Source: Liolophura sinensis (lineage: Eukaryota; Mollusca; Polyplacophora; Chitonida; Chitonidae). Taken from it: 64,000 nt of DNA. The notes under the pieces are model-generated. The model saw only the letters and a list, made by a program, of their open reading frames with translations, was not told the origin of the DNA and ran no database searches. The DNA is taken from positions 30,921,608-30,985,607 of the forward strand of contig NC_088300.1 in assembly GCF_032854445.1 (NCBI RefSeq). The letters run 5' to 3'. Shown one piece after another: positions 1 to 11,090 of the stretch. Each line of letters begins with the position of its first letter. Position 1 is the first letter of the stretch. The position numbers were made by a program, and so were the translations under genes.

Positions 1-822
1 TAATAAAGTTCTTAAAAATATATAGAGGGTCACATCATGACTTCTTTGAAAACGTTAGAGGTTTTAGCACTATATTATAAAATACACTATGAGTAATTAC
101 AGAATATTTCATTTGATAGGGGAATGTGGATTTTTTGCCACATATCTCTGGCATAGCCTCTTTAAGTCACTATTGTAACTACACTGTACATGTACTGTGC
201 ACCTCTATATACAGTCTGTCCTGCCTGGCCAGTAGGCATGCTTGTTCAGTTATGCATCTTTTAGGTGAACAATTTGGGCAAATTTCCTGCTGGGAATCTG
301 GGATAATTAGATTTATCCTGATGCATGCACTGCTTCCTAAATGTGCAAGAACACTGACCTGAGCTTCGATTGATTGTCAAAATCTCATTACCATGAACAC
401 CTAGCAGAAGGGTGCTTGCACATGTAACTCAGTCTATTCCCAACTCTGTAAGCCATATGTGCAATATATCACCTTAATTATTAAATGCACGCCAGAGTCA
501 CTTATTCTATATGGTAATTGGTAATCTCTGGCAAGCAGACAGGTATCAGGGTGGGGCTTCAGTAGTTTTATCAGCTTTATGAAACCACAATACATAAAAA
601 CTAGTGAGAATAATTGCTTTACCTCATGGTTACCCTGCTGACAGATATACGAATCCTACTGTGTTTGAAAAAAAAAATTTCAGAGGAAAATAAATTAAAT
701 TAATTGTGGTGCCTGTATATGTACATTCCAAAATCTGTAAACACCTAGAACTCTCAGAACCAGGCAAACTTTAACAGAAATAATGAAATTCTTGGGTCAA
801 ATACAACACAGAAATGTCTTCT
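1..822. other. No gene seen
   Basis: AT-rich sequence with only short chance open frames; no splice-supported coding, tRNA or repeat recognised. Confidence 0.5.
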
Positions 823-960
823 TATTTATCCATTTATTTGATTGGAGTTTTACAACATCCTTTAAGAATATTTCACTTATACGGTGGCAGCCAGCATTAT
901 GGTGGGAAGAAACTGCCTGGGGAAACCAAGGCCTTTCGAAGGTTGCTGGCAGACACAATG
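823..960 (-). repeat. SINE family 1, 3' part
   Basis: Begins TATTTATCCATTTATTTGAT and reads through GAATATTTCACTTATACGG and CCAGCATTATGGTGGGA, the reverse of the tail of the full copies at 51131 and 61927. Confidence 0.7.
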
Positions 961-2169
961 TCTTCATATGGTATCAAGTAAACAGTGCAAGCCCTTTCAT
1001 AATGCTTTTCTTATTATTCTTTAGCATGTTCATCTGCTTTAATTTTCTCTGATAATGTACATTTAATTTTCAAATATAACATTTAAATCTCACAACTTAA
1101 CACATGTATGTTGATGAATCAATGATTCAGTTGACAGACTCCTAAAATATGCAGTTCTCTCCAAGAGATCGTGGGTAGATTTAAGAAGATTTTTACCTAT
1201 AAATAAAATTATGAACTTCGATCTAATATTGAGACATGAGAAATACATAACACACGGAGAATATTACAGTGTAACACCTTCCCAACACACTCCAGTTTCT
1301 TCCACCCATAAATGGTAATCATATATAAAGTGAAAAATTCCTGAGCAGTGAACACAGCGATAAACCACAATCAATCAATCTTCCAACAGTAATTTTGCCA
1401 ATCATACTGTATATTGCTCTTTGCCACAAACTGATCTCCATGCATCATGAATCATAGTACTGACATATTGACAGCAGTGCTGCCTCAATGGAATGCCATG
1501 CTGATGATAACTTAATGCCAGAGATATTGCTTAACTCAGTCACAGAATAATAACACCAACTGGTATACACTGGTCTATCCCAATAATGAGGCATCAAAAA
1601 AAGAAGTGTAGAGAGGTACCAGTGCAGTATATGTGTGTGGATATCTTCAAAACATCTTTCTATTCTGAGGATGAAACATACATCTACTATGATGCACACC
1701 AAAATAAAGAATCATTTTAAACAATGACAACATGAATTTCAGTTCCACCAACATATGCCAAACTGCCATTTATTCTAGCCTTTCAGCGTGAAATACAGCT
1801 TTTTAATTTAGGTGCCCTCCTGATTCCCATAATTTGGGCTAAATTCAAATTTTTTTTCAAACAGGTGTAATATTATTGTGAAAACTTAATGCTGACTGAG
1901 TAAGAAGAAAATCACGTATTTTCTTCTTCAACACCAAATTAATCAAAATAAACATACGGTAAAAAACTGAATTTCTTTTTAGTTTGGCTATTTTGGGAAA
2001 GTATGGATATGAAAAATTGCCAGCATGTATTGTATTTTACAACCTAAAAACCAGAATTAATGACAGAATTAATTTAATTACTTATCTGGAATTATCCACC
2101 AGCCTTTAGCACAATACTGATGAACACCAACCACTTATTATTACAATTGTAAAAATAAAAAAAGATAAA
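961..2169. other. No gene seen
   Basis: AT-rich, short unsupported open frames on both strands only. Confidence 0.45.
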
Positions 2170-2360
2170 CTTTATCTATTTATTTACTTGTTTATTTGAC
2201 TGATATTTTATGCCATACTCTAGGATATTTCACTTAAACGACGACGGATAGCATTATGGTGGGAGGAAAGCTGACAGGGCCTGGGAGAGATCCACAACCA
2301 ACTGCAGGTTGCTGGAAGATCTTCCCACATACGGCCGGAGAGGATGCCAGGATGACAAAT
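2170..2360 (-). repeat. SINE family 1, truncated
   Basis: Contains the A/T-rich tail, CATTATGGTGGGAGGAAA and CACATACGGCCGGAGAGGA of the family in reverse orientation. Confidence 0.7.
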
Positions 2361-2439
2361 GCTATAATAAGAACAGAAATCTAAAACTATAGGTTCAACA
2401 TGTCCAAGGCTTTGACTGAGCTGCCAAAGTGCTACCACC

Positions 2440-2675
2440 ACTGAAGCATCATGTCAAAGACATCAGACATGACTCAGGCCCAATCACATAATACTGACAC
2501 CAATCAACCAGTTCTGTTTCCTTGCTCTAATCTTTCAGTGGTAAGCATCAAGCCAGGCAGCAACAAGCACCATCTGTTAAAGGCTTTGGCATGACCTGAT
2601 TTGGTTTTGATCCCAGGTCTCCCGACTTCGAGGAGGATGGTCTACCCATTGGGCTACTGAAGCAGTTGCTTGTCA
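2440..2675 (-). repeat. SINE family 2 (tRNA-headed), reverse copy
   Basis: Contains CATCAGACATGACTC, the CCAAGC-type middle and TTTTGATCCCAGGTCTCCCG (B-box side of the tRNA-like head), as in the forward copy at 12197. Confidence 0.65.
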
Positions 2676-4849
2676 TGTGCTGTCCCATTTAGTTGTTGCA
2701 CCGTTTAAACACAACTTCTAATTCATTAGGCTAACAGGGGTTCATTCCTCAAACCCTAGACATTTTTCTATTGATACCTTTGAAATGTTTCCTTTCTGCG
2801 GAGGGGATTACTCAATTACTCCATTATTGGCTTCTGTTAAGCTCAAAACAGTCCCTTGCATGCTGCAAACCTGGAAATATTTTTAACAGGCAGCTAGATA
2901 TTGCTGATTCAGTTTTAAGTGTGGATACAAAATCCTCCAGGTTTAGGGAATGGGCATCTGTTAGCTATTGTATCATTAGTATGCAACCTCTAATTCAAAG
3001 AGGAAATTGCACAGTGACAGCTGAATACCACATTATTCTTGAATACCATATACACTGTTTTTATGATTGGTAGAAATGATAGCCCAGGAGAAATGTTATC
3101 ATTTTCAGTGATGTTACATGGGAATGTAAAAGTTTACTATACTGTATCACCCGTTCACACTGGAAGGTTATGAAACAAAATGCTTCTATTTCGACATGGC
3201 CTCTGGGAGAGAAATAACAATAATACAATAACAAAAAAAGTTATCTGAGATAAAAATGCTGTTGGTCCCCTATTTATATAAATAATACAATAGGCTACCT
3301 AATGTACTGCCTCCATCATCAGCATGCTATCAAAATAAGGAAGACATGGTTTAAGGCAAAATACAATCATGCCCTAACAGCACATATAACCCTCCCAAAT
3401 GTACACAAAAAGTGCCCGCTTTAGAAAAAGTTCACCAAAATCACATGTAGCTCTTCTAACCTTTCTTAAGTGTCCTTTTGGGACCAGAATTAATTATGGG
3501 CCTGACATCGAAACACTTTTAGCCCAAAATAACCTCTGGCTCTGGTCAACACTGTTAAGAATGTCCATCGTGAACTTACCACGGCGTACACCTTCCAGGT
3601 TGACAGAATCACATCACCGACCCTTCTACCAAGTGAAGGGCGGAGTCCCAGCAACGGCAAGATAGGGGTGAGAAAAACTATCGTGCCGAATGTACTGCTA
3701 ATATATAAAAAGAGCAGCGAAAAGCAGCCCGGCAGCGTAGTTTGCCATGGTTGTCACTTTTTCTTCAGCTACTCATTTTAAGTTTCCACCACACGCTTTC
3801 CATCGTAAACAAATTATTTATACGCCACAAGCATATGTCGTGGCCTTCGACTTGCACAGTCATATTTTCCTTCCTCCATACAGCTGTAAACAGAAGAGAG
3901 CGTGTCAGTAAAGGGGAGTAATAAGTTCCCATCTGGCCCAGACTTCTTGCTGTGAGTTCATTCACCATATGGTTCTAAGGCTAGGTTAAGTCTAATTTCA
4001 AGTTGCTGAATGATTTTAATAATGATGTTATAAAATGAGTGAGAAAGTCAAACTCACTATCCTGTGGGTGAGGACATTGTTTGCAATATAACTTTGTGTC
4101 CAGTAGGCCTAATAAGATAAATATGCACGTGGAAAGAAAATATGAATGATCGTTATTATGTGAAGGGCACTCGCTGGCTCATTTGACTAATGATAGGCCT
4201 ATGAAAACGTTGGTCTGGTAAAAGGCGCCCGGCACCAACATACATACACTCTAAACAAAAAAAACTAATCTGTTAAATTTAACATAGCATCACGCTTTCT
4301 GAGTGATAGCAGAATAGTTCCTACATTACTTTACTGCAATATAATATTACATTATGAACAACTGAATACCCCGTTAAACCAAAATACCTCGGGAATAAGG
4401 TCTGGAAAAGGCTGGAATAATAGATAAAGTTCGTCTGTCATATAAATACATAAAGGACTATAGACTGTAACAGAATACACTTTGTAGCCATGGCATAATC
4501 TGTTCTTTGCGATCACACAGAAAGCATCATGATCAATTTAATATTCATTCGACTTAGCAGACATATTTTGGGGGTGAATAACCGAAGAGGTTGCGGGATA
4601 GAATTCAGCTCTCTTTATATTGTCAGCTTGGCTTACGTGTCCTATGAACAGGTTCTCATATTGGTTTTGTTGACTTCAGGGGCACTACATGTATGTGTCT
4701 AGTTTTTATCATATTCAATTTTCATCTCCCTCCATGGGAAATTAAACCTGCATGGTTAAACGACGGACATGTTCAAAGGTTCAACACAGTATATATAGTA
4801 GCCTAAAATATAAATTTACAAAACAGCTGTATCAGGTTTCTTCTTGCTG
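2676..4849. other. No gene seen; MITE-like fragment near 4265-4330
   Basis: No coding support. TCTGTTAAATTTAACA followed by CTGAGTGATAGCAGAATAG resembles one terminus of the MITE-like repeat at 63395-63590. Confidence 0.4.
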
Positions 4850-5110
4850 CGTAAAATGGCGTTAAACTACAGTTTTCGTAAGGCCTCAGCTGTCAGGCCA
4901 GACACCAACTAGCCTGCTGTGGTGACGCCAACCGTGACAACTGTCAAAACAACTTTGTTTTGGGGGAGAGCTCGAACAGGGGGCGCTAAGCTGGTCCCGC
5001 GTTCACAGTATGTTTATCGATGATGTCATTTCCAAATATTTCGACTGTTGGCGGGAAATATACATAAAGTAAAGAGGTATTAAGAAATGTAAAATATGTC
5101 TCAAAAAATG
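4850..5110 (+). repeat. Uncharacterised interspersed repeat, copy 1
   Basis: Starts AAATGGCGTTAAACTACAG and ends around GGAAATATACATAAAGTAAA. Related copies at 36955-37210 (+) and 52600-52760 (-). Confidence 0.6.
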
Positions 5111-5360
5111 AAAAAAAAAAAGAAAGGGGCATACCACACTCTTCGCTTCATAGTACCTTTTCATGGATCCTTCAAGGGTCGTCGTATGAAAACAATGACT
5201 TTCACTTGAGAAACAATGTTGTTATCTCGCTTTGTCGCATTTGTTAGGTACCGTGCGTTGTATAACGATTTCAACCGACGTCACAAGTTATTTCTTTAAA
5301 GACTGTTGTGTCAAGTTATTCCATCAAACGCCTTCGTTCTAAGTTTCTTAAGTTTTAAGA

Positions 5361-5698
5361 ATGAGTAAGTGAATGAGTGAGTGCTTGGGGTTTAACGTCG
5401 TACTTAACAATTTTTCAGTCACATGACGACGAAGGAGTCCTTGGAGTCCATGTAATGTGCCTCCTTGTTGCAGGACGGATTTCCACCGTTCTTTTATCTA
5501 CTGCTGCTTCACTGAGATGACTTACCGAAGGCAAGTAAAAAACCCCGGCCGAGCCATTATACTGATACTGGTCAACCAGTCGTTGCACTTTCCCCTTCAT
5601 GCTGAACGCCAAGCGAGGAAGTTACAACTTACTCTTTTAAGGTCTTAGGTGTGACCCGACCCAGGATTGACCCTGGATCTACCGGCCCCCAAGCAGTA
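5361..5698 (-). repeat. SINE family 3 (tRNA-headed), near full length
   Basis: On the + strand it begins GAGTGCTTGGGGTTTAACGT and ends in a reversed tRNA-like B box (GGATTGACCC, CTGGATC). The GAATGAGTGAGTG run is the tail. Confidence 0.75.
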
Positions 5699-5898
5699 TG
5701 GGCCTACAATAAGTAAAATTCTCTTGTCAGTAAATATGACAGAGGTGTCCAGAATATTAACCCTGGCTACGGACAGTATATTTATCGTGTTGAATGAGAT
5801 TGCCATGCTTGATATATATACAGTAGCAATCAATGAGCAAATCAATGAGATATATATTCTGATTATTGCCAACTTATATACTAGCATGGTTCATACGA

Positions 5899-6065
5899 AA
5901 ATGGTCAACCAAAATGGACGTTCCGGGCCCACAATCGCCAGGCCAAGTCCCAAATCGACGTTTAACACAAGCCACCGAAGAACTAAGAAAGCGTATAAGG
6001 TATGAAATTTCACTAAAAGAAGTAAACAATTTTCTGTGATAAAGGAATGACGCAGAGATGTTCTA
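5899..6065 (+). repeat. Uncharacterised interspersed repeat (AAGATGGACGTT type), copy 1
   Basis: GTCAACCAAAATGGACGTT, TCGCCAGGCCAA and ACGTTTAACACAAGCCACC align with copies at 19705-19890 and 60715-60930. Confidence 0.6.
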
Positions 6066-6069
6066 TATT

Positions 6070-6150
6070 CATTCATTTATTTGTTTCGTGTTTACACCGT
6101 ACTCAAGAATATTTCTCTTATACAATGGCAGCCAGCATTATAGCTGACGC
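6070..6150 (-). repeat. SINE family 1 tail fragment
   Basis: TTACACCGTACTCAAGAATA and CAGCCAGCATTATAG in reverse orientation; broken at a run of C. Confidence 0.65.
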
Positions 6151-6879
6151 CCCCCCCCCCTCCCAACTTGTCTTAAACGATGTGACACAGCCAGAATAGC
6201 TATGTGTAAATGATGTTGAGAAAGAATTCTGAAAGAAAAGCGGTTGAGAAAGTATCACGGTTGAAAGACAGTGTCTACGCACATGTTGGTCTCTTTATAA
6301 CAGCTTTAAACAGTGTGGGGTTTACAACCATTTTTTGGGTGTTCCTCAACACCATCAGGTTTTTCAGACTGTTTTGTGTGATAAAAAATTCCCTTTCATT
6401 CTAAGGGTTGATCCTTAATGGAATTTTGCCACTCAGTGGAATGACGGCAGGACAAGATATTATAATATTTAATACATTATTATTACTACTATATGTCCAA
6501 AGTATCATTTAATTAGAAAGAAAAAACATATTTGGCAACTGCCTTGGGTTTGTTATTATTCCTAGGAAATCGAAATGATGTCACTGATTTCGGTCATCTT
6601 GAATTTAGTGACACTACGAGACAACAATTAATAGGCACTAATGTAGCCATGTGCCAAATATGGTGCTGTTGTCCGCCAAGTATTAGTATTTTCAGAAAAC
6701 CACCAGACTCTCTTGTTCACGCAAAGGCATCTTTAATTGCCTTGTAGCATGAAGTGCCCCAGACAGAGTAGGCCCAGGTCTGCATGATGGATCAGCAGAC
6801 AATGTTTATCGCATTGTTTATTGAGACATTACTTATCAATGGACTGAATTTCCAAAGAGGCATATACAATTTCGCTATC
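6151..6879. other. No gene seen
   Basis: Short open frames without splice support; 63-bp scale satellite begins gradually near 6880. Confidence 0.4.
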
Positions 6880-8045
6880 TAGCACTGGAGGCGATGCTCA
6901 AAAAGCGATATCATCTAGTAGACCTACTTAATGTCACCATAATGAGGTTAGAAGAAAAGCACAGAATGGCAATATCGTCCTGTAGGCCATCCTAATTTCA
7001 ACGTTATGTATGCACGTAAATATTAAGAAAAACAATATGACCTCGTGTGATGACCTTCATAATTCCAACATCGTGTAAAGAGATAAAGCGTATAAAGTCA
7101 ATATGATATCGTATGTAGGCCTTCACAATTTCAACAGAATGCAAATAACGGACAGAAAAGCAATATGATATCGTATATAGGCCTTCAAAATTTCAACAGT
7201 ATGGACATAACGGACAGAAAAAACAATACCACCTCGTATGGTGCCCTTCACAATTGCACCATCATGTAAAGAGATAAAGCGTGGAAAAGTAATACGGTAT
7301 CACATATAGGAAGATAAATAAAGCACAGAAAAGCAACATCACCCCACAGACCTTCGCAATATCAACGTTATCTAAATTAATAAGGCAAAAAAAGTAATAT
7401 CACCTTGAAGACCTTAACAATATCAACGTTATGTAAACAAATAACGCAAAAAAGCAATATCACCTGGTAGACCGTCGTGATTTCAACGATAGCAGATTAA
7501 ACACAGAAAAACAATTTCAAAGCTATGTTAGCAACATTAACCTGCATACCTTCACAATTTCAACTTGATATACGCAAACAATGCACAGAATAGCAATCAC
7601 CCTAAAGACCTACACAATTTCAGCATAATGTAAGCTTGCAGAAAAAGCATGGACAGAATGCATTAAAAGTTTTAAGTTTTCATCGTAAGGTTCACGGCGT
7701 CAATGTACAAAGCCCTATATAACCTATAATACATCTATAGGCAATTTCACCGTCTTGTAAGATGATAATATTTAATACCCATAAATGCCAATTATGGGTT
7801 TTCACAGTTTCAGTGTCATACAAAACCACACCGACCTGCATGTTCCCACGTTATCTACCCACTGCTATATGGCACATGTATGTAGGGATACCATGCGGAA
7901 AAACCGGAGAATCCATAAAAAAACCCACATGGCCGTATATGCCCTTACAATTTCAACTTCTTACACAATGACAATGCACAAACAGCCAGGATACTAGTAT
8001 CACTATATATGGGCCCAGATAATCTCATCGTTATGTAAGGCGACA
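6880..8045 (+). repeat. Degenerate ~62-bp satellite, left copy
   Basis: About 18 degraded units built as ACAGAAAAGCAATATCACC ... ACAATTTCAACGTTATGTAA. The same unit order is found on the minus strand at 48480-49345. Confidence 0.75.
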
Positions 8046-8609
8046 ATGGATGTATTCAGGTTGGAACGGTAACTACATTTGACCTACATCGGGACCCCCC
8101 ACGACATTTTTGTTTTTCGAATTCTTCACATTGGTCATTCTGTACCTTACTGACTCTTGACCTATTGGAGCCTTTTGTTTGGTTTCGAAATTTGACAAGT
8201 GGAAACGGCACCTGTCATTCTTGCGTATATCGAACGGAGGAAGGAGGAAGTGTAGCCGCTTGACTGATATTGCACTATTTAGTCGCCAGCTAGTCAGTTA
8301 CGCAGTCTTACAAAGGTTCATACACAGTTCGTGGTTACCTTTCAGCCTTCTTCGGAGATATGTTAGTGATATACACATATAAAGAAATAATCAGAGCGTA
8401 CACTAGTCGGTGGGGGTGGGATCCACGTGTAACTACTCATTTTCCAAGGACTTAACAGCCAAATGTATAGAATTTAGGCGTGCGATATTCGTATATCGCT
8501 CGTAAACCACAGCGGGGCCTTCCTTTCAAGTCGATAATCGCAGACCCATCACAGACACGACATATAACACACCACGCAGTTCTGAAAAGAATATGTAAGA
8601 AAATGTTAT

Positions 8610-8955
8610 GCTCGGGGTTTATTGTTGTAAGTAACTATTTTTCAGTCATATGACGACGATGTGTGATTAGGTGTTTGTACATACGGGCATAGTATTGTGT
8701 CTTGTGGCAGGACGAGTCCATGCCATCAAAGTGCTGCTTCTACTGTACGCCAAAGTACTGCGGCTATTGTATGACAACAGGTGTTAAGTATCATGCCGAA
8801 GACACCAGACATGACACCCCACCCAGTCACATTATACTGACACCAGGTCAACTAGTCATGTTTCCTTCGTCTAACCTCTCAATTTTGAGCGCCAAGCAAG
8901 GCGGCAGCAAGTACCATTTTTATGATTGGTATGATCCCGGGGTCTCCCGACTTCT
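8610..8955 (-). repeat. SINE family 2, reverse copy
   Basis: CATATGACGACGATG tail, CAGACATGACACCCCACCCA middle, and GATCCCGGGGTCTCCCGACT near the tRNA-like head. Abuts the Tc1-like element. Confidence 0.7.
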
Positions 8956-8973
8956 ATGCTATATATAAATATA

Positions 8974-10354
8974 CACAAAGAAAAAAGTTAACCACCTCCT
9001 GGAAAGTCTGCACTGACACATAAAATCATTGGTGTTGGGAGATTATTGGCAAACTGATATCGCGGCAACGGTTGTGATCAAAAAGGGCAACGTTCTGTCA
9101 ATAAGAAAACACCATAAATGACATTAGACTTATTCAGGATATCGTTAGCCAAACCAAAATTGTATTTTTCACAAAATAAAAGTGGCTTGTATGTATTGAA
9201 CTTCAGAAGTCATCTGGCTTCATAGGGCGTACATTTTAAGTAAAAATGTCACTTTGCTTCATAGGGCGTAAATGTTTAAGTAAAAATGTCACTTGGAGTG
9301 TTTAGAACATAAATCCTTAGAGACAAAGGTTAATAGCGCGTATAGACCCCATTAGTCCGCATGACAGCTTCCAATCTGCGTCTCATCACTCCAGTGAGAC
9401 GTCGGATCTGCCGAAGGGGTAACTGTCGCCACTGCTGTGAGGTTCCTCGTATAGTGACCAAGTCCAGTTTGCAGTCGTGCGAGATGCACCTCCAAACCAT
9501 TACAGAACCCCCTCCATAAGAAACATATGGGTGGATGTTCGTAGGTGTATACGCTATGTTCTTGTGCGTCCAAACCCTCATTCGTCCATCTGTAACGTTG
9601 AGCAAGAACCGACTTTCGTCCGACCAATGGATTCTACGCCAAGTCCTCAAACTGCAACCTCGTCGTGCTAAACACCATGCCAAACGTATCGGTTGATGGC
9701 GATCTGACAATAAGGGGCGTTTGATGACTCTCCTTTCCCTAAGCCCTGCGTCTTTCGAGTGGTTTCTCACGGTCCTTATGGACAGACGTCTGTTGCGTAG
9801 CCACGGTCGCTTCAAAGATGGACTTGATACAAATGGCTGACGACGTACCAGTCGGATCAGTGCCCTGTCTACACGCTGTGATGTTACAGGTGGTCGGCCG
9901 AAGCGTGGCTGGTCTTTCACAGCATTAGTTTCATCGTGTTTTCTCACCAATCGGCTTATCACTGTATAATGGTAGCCCAATTGACGCCCGATAGCTTTGA
10001 TCAACAACCCTGCGGAGTGCCGATAATTTGCCATCTTTGCTCCTCTGATACACGCATTCGTGCCATGTTCACAGAAGATTAGTCCACACTGCACAACGCC
10101 GAAATTAAGTACAAAAATTTGAAGGGCAAGCACACTGAATTTTGCATAATTACACGAAAATTTTTTTCTTGTCGCAGAACATTAAGTTCTTGCGTTACTG
10201 TCAAAAATGAACGACCACAATCGTTCAAAGGAACATCATTCTTGTCATCACCATTTACTGGCATTGCAGTTGAAATTAATGGGGACAAAATTTAAAAAAT
10301 TGAAATTAATTAACAAATGATCGTAGCAGGGGGTGCTTAACTTTTTCCCTTGTG
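8974..10354 (-). mobile_element. Tc1-like DNA transposon, internally deleted
   Basis: Terminal inverted repeats match at 19 of the first 22 positions (CACAAAGAAAAAAGTTAACC at left; CACAAGGGAAAAAGTTAAGC reversed at right) and are flanked by TA (8972-8973 and 10355-10356), the Tc1/mariner target duplication. The 1381-bp element carries the transposase remnant at 9330-10133. Two direct repeats of ~39 bp (GCTTCATAGGGCGTA...) lie at 9218-9295. It is absent from the mirrored arm near gene B, so it inserted after the inverted duplication. Confidence 0.85.
9330..10133 (-). pseudogene. Tc1-like transposase lacking catalytic core
   Basis: One open frame keeps the helix-turn-helix region (IGRQLGYHYTVISRLVRKH), the GRPP hinge, the first catalytic aspartate in HWSDESRF, and GGGSVMVW. 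It then jumps from TIRGTSQQWRQ to LPLRQIRRLTGVMRRR and the family's C-terminal ending. About 100 residues carrying the second and third catalytic acids are gone, yet the frame is open. It cannot transpose itself; an intact DNA-binding part could bind its ends. The likely original start is M at 10034 or the upstream RGAK segment. Confidence 0.85.
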
Positions 10355-10639
10355 TATAGTACATACAGCTGCTAACACGTAAGAGAGAAGCAATGATAAG
10401 TTTTCACTTTTTCTGGGGAGACAAATTCCAATGAAAAGTGAAACTCTTTCTGCGTGAATAAATTACAGGTCAAATACAAATATAGATGTTTTCAGTCGTG
10501 CTTTCATTGCAACTATACATAAAAGCATCATGTCGACGTGACAAACATAGTTGCTTAACCTGTCCCTAGCCCTGCAGTCATATCCGTTTAGGAATAAATA
10601 AAAAGTCTTAAATGTCTCTGGTTTATCCACTTCTCTTAT

Positions 10640-10964
10640 GCTCCACGAAGGACCGTATGTGAATACCTTTTACCTGAATTGTATAAAATGTTTCGATCTA
10701 CGTTTTATGTGGACCTCTCGTCGTCACGGTTAAGTTCACATGTGTGCACCCTTGTCTAATAAATGTATAACAGTTCAAGCCTGCACTTAGCTCCCAGACG
10801 CTTCCGAACAGGCTGATGAAGTTACAGTCTTATGTTACACCCAAGCTAAGTCATACGACGTTTTCAGGGAACAATACCAAGCGGAGCGCACTGGCGTCAA
10901 GCGAGTATTCGACTAACACCTGTGGAAGAAGAAAGACGAGCCTAAAAGACGAGAGACAGTCGAC
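10640..10964 (+). promoter_or_regulatory. Conserved 5' flank of gene A
   Basis: This flank aligns with the reverse complement of 47579-47890 upstream of gene B: shared blocks include CATACGACGTTTTCAGGGAA, ATTCGACTAACACCTGTG and ACCTTTTACCTGAATTGTAT. It probably holds promoter and 5' UTR, though the similarity may simply reflect recent duplication. No confident TATA box. Confidence 0.5.
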
Positions 10965-11090
10965 ATGACTCGCATACAGACAATACTCGTGTTTGTAGCT
11001 TTTGTCTTTTCTTCGATTTCGATCATCATCGCACACAGGTCGAACTGCCGAGTCGAAGAATACAAAGTGAAAGAGTTTGATCCTCAAAAG
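10965..11090 (+). CDS. Gene A exon 1: signal peptide and start of lipocalin domain 1
   Basis: ATG at 10965 is the first in frame and is matched by the gene B ATG at 47578. It codes 42 residues: hydrophobic signal ILVFVAFVFSSISIIIA, then SNC and EFDPQK, the C...FD..K approach to the GxW motif. It ends in phase 0 with donor GTAAAA. Confidence 0.9.

Noticed and set aside
5667-6005. 112-codon open frame
   Set aside because: It runs from a SINE into an interspersed repeat; the sequence is repeat-derived and shows no domain.
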